Assembly (NCBI GenBank): GCA_038533575.1
Contig: JBCAYL010000003.1
Location: 124,001 to 188,000 of the forward strand
Source of the DNA: Pseudomonadota bacterium
GTDB taxonomy: Bacteria; Pseudomonadota; Alphaproteobacteria; Rhodobacterales; Rhodobacteraceae
Direction of reading: 5' to 3'
DNA length: 64,000 bases
Shown: one piece after another, positions 44,120 through 54,298 of the stretch
Layout of the letters: the number at the start of each line of letters is the position of its first letter
Numbering within the stretch: the stretch's first letter is position 1
Position numbers and translations under genes: made by a program
The notes under the pieces: model-generated
Seen by the model: only the letters and a program-made list of their open reading frames with translations
The model's database searches: none
What the model was told of the DNA's origin: nothing

Positions 44120-45093
44120 TCTCCCGTCACCACTTCGTAAAGGTCCGAGCGGCGCCCGAGGAGCGCGTCGAAGCGGCCCAGGAGCCCACCCGATGTCCGC
44201 GCGATATCGGCCAGCGTCAGGCCCCGCGTGAAGGGCAGCGCCACGATCAGCGCCACTACCGCAAGGAGCTTGAACGGCACGATCACCAGCAGCGTCAGCG
44301 CCATCAGCCGGTTCTTCATCAGCTTGCGGTGGAACGCGCTGGAGGATTGGTTACGCCCGCGCTTGAACTGGTAGCCCAACGACAGGCGGCCTGAAGGGAT
44401 TTCCTCGTAGACGATGGCTTTGTGCGACCAGGCTGTTTTCAGGCCCTTCTCTCTGACCTCGGCGTAGAACTTCGCGTCGGTGCCACCGGTGAAGCGCATC
44501 TTTTCGTCGAACCAGAGGCCATGGTCACGGAAGAGCCCAGTCCGCGCGAGCCAGTTGCTGGTCACGATCGTGACCCCATCAGTGCCTCCTTGACGGGTCT
44601 TGGCGCAGGCGCGATTTTCCTTCCGCCGGAAGCGTTGCTCCAGTGAGCCGAAGATCATCCGCTCTGTCAGGCTAGGATCGGCGAGGCCAAGCTCCACGCG
44701 CACGGGGCCGCCTATAAGTTCGGCACCGGTCTCGCGGTGGGTGCGGACCAATTCAACGAGCCACTCACTGTCGACGCGTTCATCGTCATCGACGAAGGCG
44801 AGGAGGTCCGCGCCAGATTCCAGCGCTTCCCGCGCGGCGCGATTACGCGCGAACGGGATGCCAAGTTCGGTTTCGTGCACGTACTTTAGCGCTAGCCCAT
44901 TGGCGAAGGTCGAGCACGCTTCCACCACCAAGAGAGATTTGGGAGAGTCGTCGTTTTCGACAACTAAACACTGCGCGTCAATGTTGGGCGGTAGGGCCAT
45001 GTTCGACCAGCTGAAAAGGAGCTTCTTGAGCATCTCGGGCCGCTCGCGCGTCAGTGTGGCGACGACGACCTTCAGGTGCTTTTCCCTTTCCAT
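44116..45093 (-). CDS. Family 2 glycosyltransferase with C-terminal membrane segment
   Basis: 325 residues. The GT2 core starts KVVVATLTRERPEMLKKLLFSW. The nucleotide-sugar motifs are ELGIPFARNRAAREALESGADLLAFVDDDERVDSEWLVELV, with the DDD of the DXD type, and a downstream WFDEKMRFTGGTDAKFYAEVREKGLKTAWS. Near the C-terminus is a long hydrophobic stretch (MALTLLVIVPFKLLAVVALIVALPF), which would anchor it in the inner membrane. It overlaps the GT gene at 43253 by ATGA and is divergent from the GT gene at 45145. Surface-glycan role is inferred. Confidence 0.85.
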   Translation of the reverse strand: MEREKHLKVVVATLTRERPEMLKKLLFSWSNMALPPNIDAQCLVVENDDSPKSLLVVEACSTFANGLALKYVHETELGIPFARNRAAREALESGADLLAFVDDDERVDSEWLVELVRTHRETGAELIGGPVRVELGLADPSLTERMIFGSLEQRFRRKENRACAKTRQGGTDGVTIVTSNWLARTGLFRDHGLWFDEKMRFTGGTDAKFYAEVREKGLKTAWSHKAIVYEEIPSGRLSLGYQFKRGRNQSSSAFHRKLMKNRLMALTLLVIVPFKLLAVVALIVALPFTRGLTLADIARTSGGLLGRFDALLGRRSDLYEVVTGE

Positions 45094-45144
45094 AACTCGC
45101 TGTATCAGTCCGAAAATAGGCGCCGCAAGGAGGAAGGGAGTTCT

Positions 45145-46047
45145 GTGACTGTCCCTCGTTCTGCATCCAGTCCGGACTTGTCATTGATCATACCGACTTA
45201 CAGGTCGTGGGATGCGCTGGAGCTGTGCCTCGATTGCCTCGCTCGCCAAGACTTCGACCCTGCGCGCTACGAAGTTATCGTGGTTAACAACGATCCTGAC
45301 GACCCCGTGCCGGACAACCTTCCGAGGAACGCGCCCTTGCGTGTCATTTCAGAGGCACGGCCTGGGTCTTACGCGGCGCGCAATGCTGGCATCCGCGCTG
45401 CCAGAGCCGATGTCCTGTTTTTCACTGATGCCGATTGCCGACCCCATTCTGATTACCTGTCGACCGGCTGGGCAGTTGTTGAAGACCATCCAGACACCTT
45501 CCGCTTCGCTGGTGGGATCGAGCTGGTGCCTCAGGGGGACGAGTGGACGCCCTCTGAGCTTTACGATCGGATCAAAAGCCTCGATCAGGCCCGCTACGCC
45601 AGCCAGAATCGAGCCGCGACGGCGAACGTGTTCATGCGACGCGCAGCTTTCGAGATGGTGGGCCTTTTCGACGAGACGCGCCTGTCTGGCGGTGACATGG
45701 AATGGGCCGAGCGGGCGACGACGGCTGGCCTGGCACTGCGTTTTGCGCCTGACGTCAAAGTCGATCATCCGGCGCGCGCGTCCTTTGAGGACAACCTGAC
45801 TAAAGCCCGGCGTCTTCTGGGGGGGCGCATCGCTGCCGCCTCCGGGCCGGGGCGGCTTGCCTTTTATTTGCCGCCGCTCAGGCGGCTTTTGCCCTCTGTG
45901 GGGATCCGCCGCCTTATGGCGCGCGAAAGCGGCATCAGCGTCGACAAAAAGCGAGCAGTCATCGCAGAGCACAACCGGATCCGCCGCGCGCTAATCTGGG
46001 AACAGCTGCGCCTGACTTGGCTGCGCACAGAAAAAGAGCGCCGATAG
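45145..46047 (+). CDS. Family 2 glycosyltransferase
   Basis: 300 residues, with the classical GT2 start LSLIIPTYRSWDALELCLDCLARQDFDPARYEVIVVNNDP and the DxD motif in ARADVLFFTDADCRPHSDYL. Acceptor-side residues GLFDETRLSGGDMEWAERATTAG follow. The GTG at 45145 is preferred because AGGAGGAAGGGAG precedes it; an upstream in-frame start at 45076 would overlap the 5' end of the divergent glycosyltransferase. The last codons form one arm of a terminator hairpin at 46033-46068. Confidence 0.85.
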   Translation: MTVPRSASSPDLSLIIPTYRSWDALELCLDCLARQDFDPARYEVIVVNNDPDDPVPDNLPRNAPLRVISEARPGSYAARNAGIRAARADVLFFTDADCRPHSDYLSTGWAVVEDHPDTFRFAGGIELVPQGDEWTPSELYDRIKSLDQARYASQNRAATANVFMRRAAFEMVGLFDETRLSGGDMEWAERATTAGLALRFAPDVKVDHPARASFEDNLTKARRLLGGRIAAASGPGRLAFYLPPLRRLLPSVGIRRLMARESGISVDKKRAVIAEHNRIRRALIWEQLRLTWLRTEKERR

Positions 46048-46068
46048 TGGCTAACTTCGGCGCTCTTT
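46033..46068 (+). terminator. Terminator of the glycosyltransferase gene, overlapping its stop codon
   Basis: Perfect 12-base arms AAAGAGCGCCGA (46033-46044) and TCGGCGCTCTTT (46057-46068) with a 12-base loop. The TAG stop is in the loop. The left arm therefore is the last four codons of the gene. Confidence 0.75.
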
Positions 46069-46142
46069 GATCTTGCTTTGGTCCTATTTGGAACCGCACC
46101 CTACGGCAGCCGATCTAGGCAACGGCTGCGCGAGAAGGGCAA

Positions 46143-48272
<2,130 letters not shown>

Positions 48273-48483
48273 ATGCGTATCCTGTCTGGAGGCGCTCCCG
48301 CGCGGTCGCGGGTCCTCCGTTTCAATGGCGGGCCCATCCCGCCGGCCCCTATTTCCTTTGCACAACGCCAGGGCCTTAGCGTTACGTCTCAGATGCGTGG
48401 CGCATACACGGTTTGGGCTGGAATGGAAAGCGGCGCTCCCCCCGCCGGTTGACCCTCGGCGGCGAGGTGTCACTTTCCGGGGC

Positions 48484-49152
48484 ATGGCAGGGCTTTGGCG
48501 GCGATATCGGGGCGGGCTGGGGATCGGGGCGATCCTCCTCCTGGCCTTGCCGTTCTACGTGCATTCCGTGGGGCGGGGGCTCTCGCTCGGCTCGGCTGAG
48601 GAGCAGGCGGTGTCGCGGTTCATCAGCGCCGATGGCGCGGCGACGTTGAGCGTTTATGCGCACATGGTCGTGGGTGGCCTCCTGACGGCGCTGGCCCCGG
48701 TGCAGCTTTCCGGCGCTTTGCGACGCCGCTTTCCCCGCCTGCACCACTGGAACGGGCGGCTCGTCGCGGCCTTGGCGCTTGCGACCGGCCTCGCCGGGCT
48801 CTTCTACATCGCGCGGCAGGGCACCATCGGGGGGGCGTGGATGAGCGCGGGCTTTACGCTCTACGGAGCGCTCCTCGTACTGGCGGCTTTGCAGACAGTA
48901 CGCTTCGCGGTGGCTCGAGATGCGCGGCACGCGGCCTGGGCGGGGCGGCTCGTGATCCTCGCGCTCGCCTCCTTCTTCTACCGGGTTCAGTACGGGCTCT
49001 GGGTGCTGGCCGTGGGCGAGGTGGGCATGGCCGAGGATTTCACGGGCGCGTTCGACAGGGCGATGGTCTTCGGGTTCTACCTGCCGTGGCTCGCGCTTTA
49101 CGAGGCCGTGCGGCTATGGCGTGGGCGGCGGGCGGTGCCCGGCCTCGCCTAG
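48484..49152 (+). CDS. DUF2306-family membrane protein
   Basis: 222 residues with six to seven hydrophobic segments ([42 protein letters not shown], and others). The His residues in HMVVGG and [50 protein letters not shown] resemble the DUF2306 family, thought to be related to haem-binding membrane proteins. Its function is unknown. It is divergent from pnp. It shares the CTAG tetramer 49149-49152 with the BciA-like gene, each reading TAG as stop. Confidence 0.75.
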   Translation: MAGLWRRYRGGLGIGAILLLALPFYVHSVGRGLSLGSAEEQAVSRFISADGAATLSVYAHMVVGGLLTALAPVQLSGALRRRFPRLHHWNGRLVAALALATGLAGLFYIARQGTIGGAWMSAGFTLYGALLVLAALQTVRFAVARDARHAAWAGRLVILALASFFYRVQYGLWVLAVGEVGMAEDFTGAFDRAMVFGFYLPWLALYEAVRLWRGRRAVPGLA

Positions 49153-50012
49153 AAGACGGCGTGGGCGCCGCGATCATCCGGCGCCGTGCCGCGGGCGAGC
49201 TGGCGGTAGTGATCGGCGAGCCTGTCCTGCCCGAATTCGGGCGTGGCGTCGGCGTCGTAGCGCTGGCCATCCCAGACGAGCATGGATTCGGTGGCGTAGT
49301 AGTGCCCGATGCGGGCGAGGGCGGCTTTCTCCTTCATGCCGAGCGCGCCGAGGATCGCAGCGATGCCCTTGAGGAGCCCCGGCGGGACGCTGCGCGTTCG
49401 GAAAGGGACGCCGAGCGCCTCGGCGAGGAGTTCGCCCTGCTCCCGCGCCGTCAGCGCGGGGCCCGGACCGCCGATGGGCAGGGTGTGGTTTTCCATGTTC
49501 GGGTCGGTCAGCGCCCGCACGATGTAGCGTGCAAGGTCGCGGTCGGAGATCGGCTTGCAGGCGGTGCGCGTCCCGTCTCCGAAGGTGAGAAACGGCTTGC
49601 CCGCGCGGAGGCGGTCGGCTTGTCCCGAGAGGGATTTGAAATAGGCCGTGGGGCGGATGATCGCGTAGCGGAGCCCGGAGGCTGCGAGCTTCTCCTCGAA
49701 GGCGCGCTTGGCGAACTGGAACGGGAGGCGGGGTCTTTGCACGCAGATCGCGGACAGGAGCACGAAGCGCGGCACGCCAGCCGCCTGCGCGGCCTCGAGC
49801 GCGCCGAGATTGAGATCGTGATCCACCGCCCAGGCATCGCGCGGCGTGCCGTTGCGCGATGCAATGCAGGAAATGACCGCCTCCTGCCCCTTGAGATCGA
49901 GCGTGGCGAGATCAGCGCGGCCCGGCGTGGCGACGTCATGCCCTGCTAGACGCAGCTCGGACTGGACCGCGCGCCCGATCGTGCCCGTGGCGCCGAGTAG
50001 GGTGACTTTCAT
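49149..50012 (-). CDS. bciA: Divinyl chlorophyllide a 8-vinyl-reductase-like NAD(P)-binding protein (BciA family)
   Basis: 287-residue Rossmann protein. The N-terminus KVTLLGATGTIGRAVQSEL is the nucleotide-binding site. The central and C-terminal parts carry stretches that I recognise from plant DVR/bacterial BciA: IIRPTAYFKSLSGQADRLRAGKPFLTFGDG and ACKPISDRDLARYIVRAL, then LPIGGPGPALTAREQGELLAEALGVP and IGHYYATESMLVWDGQRYDADATPEFGQDRLADHYRQL. In phototrophs this enzyme reduces the 8-vinyl group of a divinyl (bacterio)chlorophyll precursor. No other photosynthesis gene is in the window. It could be a genuine BciA placed away from the main cluster, or a paralogue in a non-phototroph. It ends tail-to-tail with DUF2306. 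Confidence 0.7.
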   Translation of the reverse strand: MKVTLLGATGTIGRAVQSELRLAGHDVATPGRADLATLDLKGQEAVISCIASRNGTPRDAWAVDHDLNLGALEAAQAAGVPRFVLLSAICVQRPRLPFQFAKRAFEEKLAASGLRYAIIRPTAYFKSLSGQADRLRAGKPFLTFGDGTRTACKPISDRDLARYIVRALTDPNMENHTLPIGGPGPALTAREQGELLAEALGVPFRTRSVPPGLLKGIAAILGALGMKEKAALARIGHYYATESMLVWDGQRYDADATPEFGQDRLADHYRQLARGTAPDDRGAHAVF

Positions 50013-50051
50013 GTCGACAGTCTAGGCGGGCAGGCGCGTGCGCGAAAGGTC

Positions 50052-50783
50052 TCACTCCGCGGGCGTCACCGGTGCCTTGCGGCGCGGATGCTTCGAGATG
50101 CCATAGGCCTTGCGCGCGGTCACGAGGCGCAGATCGTCCGGGTCCATGCCCATGGAGAGGATCGTCTGCGGGTCGTAGCGCTCCTTGGCGGCGCCGCGGT
50201 CATAGGGTGTTCCGAAGAGGCGATCAATCCAGCCCATGCCGAAGCTCACGTGAAAGGTCGCCTCGTGATCGGCGAAGTGGTGGCGCATGTGGCTCTCGGT
50301 GACCTTCCGGCCAAACCACCCCTTGGGCACGTTGAGATGGGAGAGCGTGTGGCAATACTCGTAGAACGCGAAGGCCGAGACAGATCCCACGAAGACCGCC
50401 ACGGCGGGCCATAGCACCGCGTAGGGGAGCCCCACGAACGGCCACAGCACCAGCGCGTGGAGGGCCACCGACATCAGGCCGAAGCGCACCGCGTACCAAT
50501 GATCATCACCGGTGAAGAATTCGGGATCCTTCGGGAACTCGTGGTGCCCGATATGGCTCCGGTAGAGCGCGTTGAACGTGCCCTGGTCGGTGGGCGGTTC
50601 GCGGTGCAGCAGGAAGCGGTGGATCAGGTATTCCACGAAGAACTGCATCACCACGCCGTAGACCAGCGCCAAAAGGAACCACGGCGTCCAGAACACCGCC
50701 ATGGCCGCCACGCCCGAGAGCCAGAACGGCGCGAGGCGCTGGAGACCGCCCATGTGGATCAGGACGCGTAGGGTGGCTAACAT
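50052..50783 (-). CDS. Fatty acid hydroxylase/sterol desaturase superfamily protein
   Basis: Integral membrane diiron enzyme, 243 residues. It has three to four hydrophobic segments and the histidine boxes of the superfamily: EYLIHRFLLH (55-60), SHIGHHEF (77-81), YCHTLSHLN and ESHMRHHFADHEATFH. The substrate could be a fatty acid, sterol-like lipid or carotenoid, and the family alone does not say which. It is on the same strand as the BciA-like gene and 39 bases upstream of it, so the two may be co-transcribed; a link to photopigments or membrane lipids is only an inference. Confidence 0.82.
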   Translation of the reverse strand: MLATLRVLIHMGGLQRLAPFWLSGVAAMAVFWTPWFLLALVYGVVMQFFVEYLIHRFLLHREPPTDQGTFNALYRSHIGHHEFPKDPEFFTGDDHWYAVRFGLMSVALHALVLWPFVGLPYAVLWPAVAVFVGSVSAFAFYEYCHTLSHLNVPKGWFGRKVTESHMRHHFADHEATFHVSFGMGWIDRLFGTPYDRGAAKERYDPQTILSMGMDPDDLRLVTARKAYGISKHPRRKAPVTPAE

Positions 50784-50828
50784 GGCTTGTCCTCCGTTGG
50801 ATCAGGCTGGGGCAGGGGCTGCGCCGCG

Positions 50829-51389
50829 TCAAGCGGGGCGCTCGTAGCGGGCGGATTGCATGGCGAGGTAGACCTCGTAGAGGCGGCGCTGCTCTTCCGT
50901 GCTGCGGGTCGGATCCATGAGCATGAGGCCGAGGAAGGTGGCGTATTCGAGAAGCGCCGCATCGCGCGCCTCCGCCTCGGCGATGCCGTAGCGCGCGGCG
51001 TAGAGCGGGACCATGAGCGCGAGGCGGGTGGCATCGACCCGCTCCATGGCCGCGGCGACAGGTTCATGCTCCCGCGCCAGTTCGCGCAGGCCGAGCTCCA
51101 GCCGGAAATCCAGATCGAGCGCCAGATCGGTCAACCGGTCGAGCGCGTCCGCGGGTGGCGTGCCCGCGGGCAGCATCTCCGCGAGCACGTTTTCTTCCTC
51201 CGCGTGGCGGTGGAGGACAAGCGCCTCGAGAAAAGCACCGTGATCGGCGAAGTGGTGGTAGAATGAGCCCCGCGTCATGCCAGCGGCCGCGCAGATCTGC
51301 GCGAGCTTCAACGCGCCGGGACCATGCTCGGCGAGCTGCGCGAGGCCGAGCGCGAGCCAATCCTCGCGTGCGAGGCGCTTTGCGCTCAT
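50829..51389 (-). CDS. TetR-family transcriptional regulator
   Basis: 186 residues. The N-terminal HTH is LALGLAQLAEHGPGALKLAQICAAAGMTRGSFYHHFADHGAFLEALVLHRHAEE, the TetR signature. The C-terminal ligand domain is helical. The gene overlaps the start of its own stretch with the upstream membrane-protein gene by four bases (ATGA), so the two are co-translated. Two copies of an ATACC-N4-GGTAT element lie upstream of that membrane-protein gene and are the likely operators, implying autoregulation. Confidence 0.9.
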   Translation of the reverse strand: MSAKRLAREDWLALGLAQLAEHGPGALKLAQICAAAGMTRGSFYHHFADHGAFLEALVLHRHAEEENVLAEMLPAGTPPADALDRLTDLALDLDFRLELGLRELAREHEPVAAAMERVDATRLALMVPLYAARYGIAEAEARDAALLEYATFLGLMLMDPTRSTEEQRRLYEVYLAMQSARYERPA

Positions 51390-51745
51390 GCCAGCAGTCC
51401 CCAAATCCCGGCGAGCATCACCGGCAGAAAGAGCCAGCCCTGCGGCAGCCGCGCGAAGGCTTCGCCCGTGGCGACCTTGGCCCAGAGGCCCGTGAGGAAG
51501 AACGCGCCGGCGAGGAGCGTGGCCGCGAGGCCGAGACCGACCTCGCCCAGGGCCGCCGCGAGAAAGAAGGCGGACATGAGAAAGAGCGCGACGGTGACGT
51601 AGTGCCAGCACATCCATGCCGTGGCGCGCGCCGTGTGCGGCATCGACACCGCGCGAAGGGGCCGCGCGACCTGGCGCCCGCCGACGAAGGTATGCACCAG
51701 CGCCCAGGCGAGCGAGAGGCAGGTGGCGATCAGGAAAGCGGTCAT
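51386..51745 (-). CDS. Small membrane protein in the TetR operon, function unknown
   Basis: 119 residues with four hydrophobic segments: MTAFLIATCLSLAWALVHTFVGG, then the helix at TAWMCWHYVTVALFLMSAFFLAAALG, LAATLLAGAFFLTGLWAKV and the end FLPVMLAGIWGLLA. I do not recognise a named family. Conserved His and Trp positions (ALVHTFVGGRQ, MCWHYVT) suggest a small-molecule-binding or transport-associated membrane protein. As the first gene of a TetR autoregulated operon it is a candidate target of the regulator. ATG at 51745 is chosen because it starts the hydrophobic N-terminus. Confidence 0.7.
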   Translation of the reverse strand: MTAFLIATCLSLAWALVHTFVGGRQVARPLRAVSMPHTARATAWMCWHYVTVALFLMSAFFLAAALGEVGLGLAATLLAGAFFLTGLWAKVATGEAFARLPQGWLFLPVMLAGIWGLLA

Positions 51746-51764
51746 GGCGGGCTCCGTTGGTCTC

Positions 51765-51812
51765 CATACCTTATGGTATGCTTTTGCGAGCCTGACAATA
51801 CCTTTTGGTATG
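51765..51812 (-). promoter_or_regulatory. Twin TetR-type operators overlapping the operon promoter
   Basis: Two inverted repeats of the form ATACC-N4-GGTAT: CATACCTTATGGTATG at 51765-51780 and AATACCTTTTGGTATG at 51797-51812. Corresponding bases are 32 apart, three helical turns. On the minus strand a -35-like TTGTCA (51798-51793) sits at the edge of the distal site and the -10 region falls within the proximal one. Binding of a TetR dimer to either would block RNA polymerase. Confidence 0.75.
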
Positions 51813-51827
51813 TTTCGCGCTTGGGCC

Positions 51828-51861
51828 AAAAAAAAAGGCCGCGCCCAAAGGCACGGCCTTT
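51828..51861 (-). terminator. Rho-independent terminator of rpsO
   Basis: On the minus strand a 12-pair stem (AAAGGCCGTGCC and GGCGCGGCCTTT, one G-U pair) with a TTTG loop is followed by a run of Ts (51836-51828). It lies just downstream of rpsO, separating it from the TetR operon promoter. Confidence 0.9.
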
Positions 51862-51882
51862 CCGAATTCCGGGTGCGCGTGC

Positions 51883-52152
51883 TTAGCGGCGGATGCCGAG
51901 ACGCTTGATGAGATCCTGGTAGCGGGCCTCGTCCTTCGCCTTCGTGTAATCCAGCAGCTTGCGGCGCTGGGCGACCATCTTGAGAAGGCCACGGCGGCCG
52001 TGATTGTCCTTCTTGTGGGTCTTGAAGTGCTCGGTGAGCGTGGAAATGCGCGAGGTAAGAATTGCCACCTGCACCTCGGGGGAGCCGGTATCGCCGTCCT
52101 TCGTCGCGAATTCCTTGATCAGGCGCTCTTTTTCTTCAGCAGTGATCGACAT
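51883..52152 (-). CDS. rpsO: 30S ribosomal protein S15
   Basis: Primary 16S rRNA-binding protein of the 30S subunit, 89 residues, exact family length. [71 protein letters not shown] is unmistakable. AGGAG precedes the ATG. The 5' leader (52153-52293) contains a GTCCCGCGACGGGAC hairpin and may take part in autogenous control, as known for S15 in other bacteria; that is inference here. It has its own terminator, so in this organism rpsO is not simply co-transcribed with pnp. Confidence 0.98.
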   Translation of the reverse strand: MSITAEEKERLIKEFATKDGDTGSPEVQVAILTSRISTLTEHFKTHKKDNHGRRGLLKMVAQRRKLLDYTKAKDEARYQDLIKRLGIRR

Positions 52153-52293
52153 CGGGGTCTCCTATCGGTTCGTGTGGATGGCGCGAGCCGGGATGTCGTC
52201 CAGCAAGGCCCATGGAGGGTGTCCCGTCGCGGGACGCGGCCTGATAGCAGATTGTGCGCCGTTGGAAAGAGGAAAGAGGGGCGGCGGCGGTGG

Positions 52294-53382
52294 CTACCGG
52301 TCGGTGCCCGTGCCGCTCTGCACGTCGATAAGCGTGCTCTGCGGGACGAGGGAAACATCCTCGAGCGAGAGCCCCGCGGCGTTGTTCACCGTGAGGATGG
52401 GATGGCCATCGAGCGTGAGAACGGCGGCGTCGGGGTCTGCATCGCTTGCCTGCACTGCGAGGTGCGGCGCGCTGCCCGCGCTGTCATCAAACACCACGAC
52501 GAGGTTGTCCTCCGCCGGGTCGTAGTCGGAGAGGGTCGCGTTCTTGCCCTCGATCCAGTCGCCGACGAAGAGCGTGTCCGCGCCGCTGCCGAGGGAGACG
52601 TGATCTCCTTGCCCGGCGAAGACCGTGTCGTCCCCCGCCTCGCCATTGAGGAAGTCCGGTGCATCGACGTCTGTGCTCGCCTCGTCCAGGACGCGCCCGT
52701 CGAGGCTGTCGGCACCGTAGCCGCCAAAGAGGACATCCTCGCCAAGCCCGCCCGAGAGGCTGTCATCGCCGGACATGCCTTCGAGCGAGTCGTCGCCTGT
52801 GTCTCCTGTGAGCGCGTCGTGCCCGCTTCCGCCCACGAGAGAATCGTCACCCTCTCCGCCCGAGAGGGCGTCGTCTCCCAGCCCGCCGAAGAGGTGATCG
52901 TCGCCGTCTTCGCCGTGCAAGTCGTCGTCCTCATCGTGGCCGAAGACCGTGTCATCGCCCGCGCCTGCCTGCACGCTGTCATCGCCCGCGCCGCCATGAA
53001 CGATGTCCTTACCGCTGCCTGCATCGATGAGGTCGTCGCCGCCGCCGCCGCCGAGCTCGTCATTGCCGCCGAGGCCGAAGATCCGCTCGTCGCCGTCACC
53101 CCCGACCAGGCGGTCGGCGGTCTCGGTGCCCTCGATGGCGGGCGGGCCTGTATCCGCCGCCGGCTCGGACAGCGCTGCTGCGGTTGGCGACGGGTCAGTG
53201 GGCGCTGCGCCCGGCGCATCGGCTTCGATCAAGAGCGTGCCGAGGTCGCCCACGGGAGCCTCGTCCTTCAGCTCCGGGGCGGCGTCATCGTCGCCCTCGG
53301 TCTCCTCGCCATCCGTCTCGAGCCCGCCGACGAAGGCCGCTCCCATCATCATCACGCCCAAAAGGCCCGCCAGCATCAACAT
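52294..53382 (-). CDS. RTX-type calcium-binding repeat protein
   Basis: 362 residues. It begins with a hydrophobic segment (MLMLAGLLGVMMMGAAFVGG) and an acidic Pro/Ala-rich linker. About fourteen GGxGxDxUx nonapeptide repeats follow (roughly residues 88-230, e.g. GGDGDERIFGLGGNDELGGGGGDDL). Two beta-helix-like segments and a final domain of about 100 residues come after, containing FLNGEAGDDTVFAGQGDHVSLGSGADTLFVGDW. The repeats bind calcium and fold outside the cell. It is probably exported (type I-like or membrane-anchored), but no adjacent ABC/MFP secretion genes are seen. ATG at 53382 is chosen over GTG at 53388 for its spacing to GGAG. Confidence 0.87.
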   Translation of the reverse strand: MLMLAGLLGVMMMGAAFVGGLETDGEETEGDDDAAPELKDEAPVGDLGTLLIEADAPGAAPTDPSPTAAALSEPAADTGPPAIEGTETADRLVGGDGDERIFGLGGNDELGGGGGDDLIDAGSGKDIVHGGAGDDSVQAGAGDDTVFGHDEDDDLHGEDGDDHLFGGLGDDALSGGEGDDSLVGGSGHDALTGDTGDDSLEGMSGDDSLSGGLGEDVLFGGYGADSLDGRVLDEASTDVDAPDFLNGEAGDDTVFAGQGDHVSLGSGADTLFVGDWIEGKNATLSDYDPAEDNLVVVFDDSAGSAPHLAVQASDADPDAAVLTLDGHPILTVNNAAGLSLEDVSLVPQSTLIDVQSGTGTDR

Positions 53383-53489
53383 ATCCACTCACTCCACACC
53401 AACCTGCCGCGTCATACGCGCCCGGGAGTGAACAATCCTTGAAGACGTGGGATCAGGGTTAACGCGCGTGCGGGGCCGCGAGCGCGCGC

Positions 53490-53750
53490 CTACTGGCTGT
53501 CGGGGGCTTGGATTTCCTCGGCGATCTGCGTCGCCCAATCGCCGATGATCGGCACGAAATCGATCTGGCTCAATGCGAAGGCAAGGACGGAGACGAGAAA
53601 CGTCGCACCCACCACCGAGCCGAGGCCGAAGGCGAGCCCTCGCAGGAACTGCGCCTGCATCATCCTGAACCGCGACGACATGGACCGCATGGCGTAGTGG
53701 CCCTGCAGGTTGCGCAATTCACGGGTCAGGTCGTCGGTCTCTTGGCTCAT
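53490..53750 (-). CDS. DUF5665-family small membrane protein
   Basis: 86 residues: MSQETDDLTRELRNLQGHYAMRSMSSRFRMMQAQFLRGLAFGLGSVVGATFLVSVLAFALSQIDFVPIIGDWATQIAEEIQAPDSQ-type layout, with a cytosolic amphipathic N-terminus and one or two transmembrane helices (residues about 42-64). This matches the DUF5665 family of unknown function. It overlaps the upstream DUF1643 gene by four bases (ATGA). Confidence 0.75.
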   Translation of the reverse strand: MSQETDDLTRELRNLQGHYAMRSMSSRFRMMQAQFLRGLAFGLGSVVGATFLVSVLAFALSQIDFVPIIGDWATQIAEEIQAPDSQ

Positions 53751-54259
53751 GGGGCGCTCCAAAGCTCGGGTTGCCGTTCATAGGGGATATACAAAGGGTG
53801 TTTTGGATGACCACCCTTGGAGAGCCCGAGATGGTAAACCGGGAAGCCCGACGCGCGCAGCATCTCGGCCACGGCGGGACCCCGCGAGAGGTGCGCGCCG
53901 TGCGTGCCCCAGGCCGCGATGATCTGGTCAGCCCAGGGCAGGCTCTCGGCGATGGCCGCGTCATTGCCCGGGCCCACCGGATCAGCGGCCGCGCGCATCT
54001 TTTTGGGGTCCGTGTCGCGCCACGCAAAGATGTTCAACACCCGGAACGCGCCGAAGCCCAGCGCCCGCGCGCGCCGCTCGCAGCGCTCGACGGTGGGGTC
54101 GTTCTGCACCTCGGTGGCGGTGGACGGGTTCAGCATGATGAAGAGCGCCTTCCGCCCGCCCGCGTCCCAGACGCGGGTGAGCATGTAGCGGTAGCGCTCG
54201 CAGTCCGAGTAGATCGCTGTGGAGGGCGCGTCGCCCTTTATGTGGGTGCGGGTGATCAT
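53747..54259 (-). CDS. DUF1643 domain protein
   Basis: 170 residues. The pattern YSDCERYRYMLTRVWDAGGRKALFIMLNPSTATEVQNDPTVERCERRARALGFGAFRVLNIFAWRDTDPKKMRAAADPVGPGNDAAI is the DUF1643 family, related to uracil-DNA-glycosylase-like folds by some predictions. The role is unknown. Start at 54259 (ATG) is used; a GTG at 54280 with a GAGGG upstream is an alternative. Translational coupling to DUF5665 is visible as ATGA. Confidence 0.8.
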   Translation of the reverse strand: MITRTHIKGDAPSTAIYSDCERYRYMLTRVWDAGGRKALFIMLNPSTATEVQNDPTVERCERRARALGFGAFRVLNIFAWRDTDPKKMRAAADPVGPGNDAAIAESLPWADQIIAAWGTHGAHLSRGPAVAEMLRASGFPVYHLGLSKGGHPKHPLYIPYERQPELWSAP

Positions 54260-54298
54260 CCGCGCCTTGTCGCGCTGCACCCCTCGGAGTGCAATGCA

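Noticed and set aside
52790-53120. Short-period repeat region considered as CRISPR or tandem DNA repeat
   Set aside because: The periodicity is 27 bases and comes from RTX nonapeptide codons; units differ in sequence and lie in frame inside a gene.
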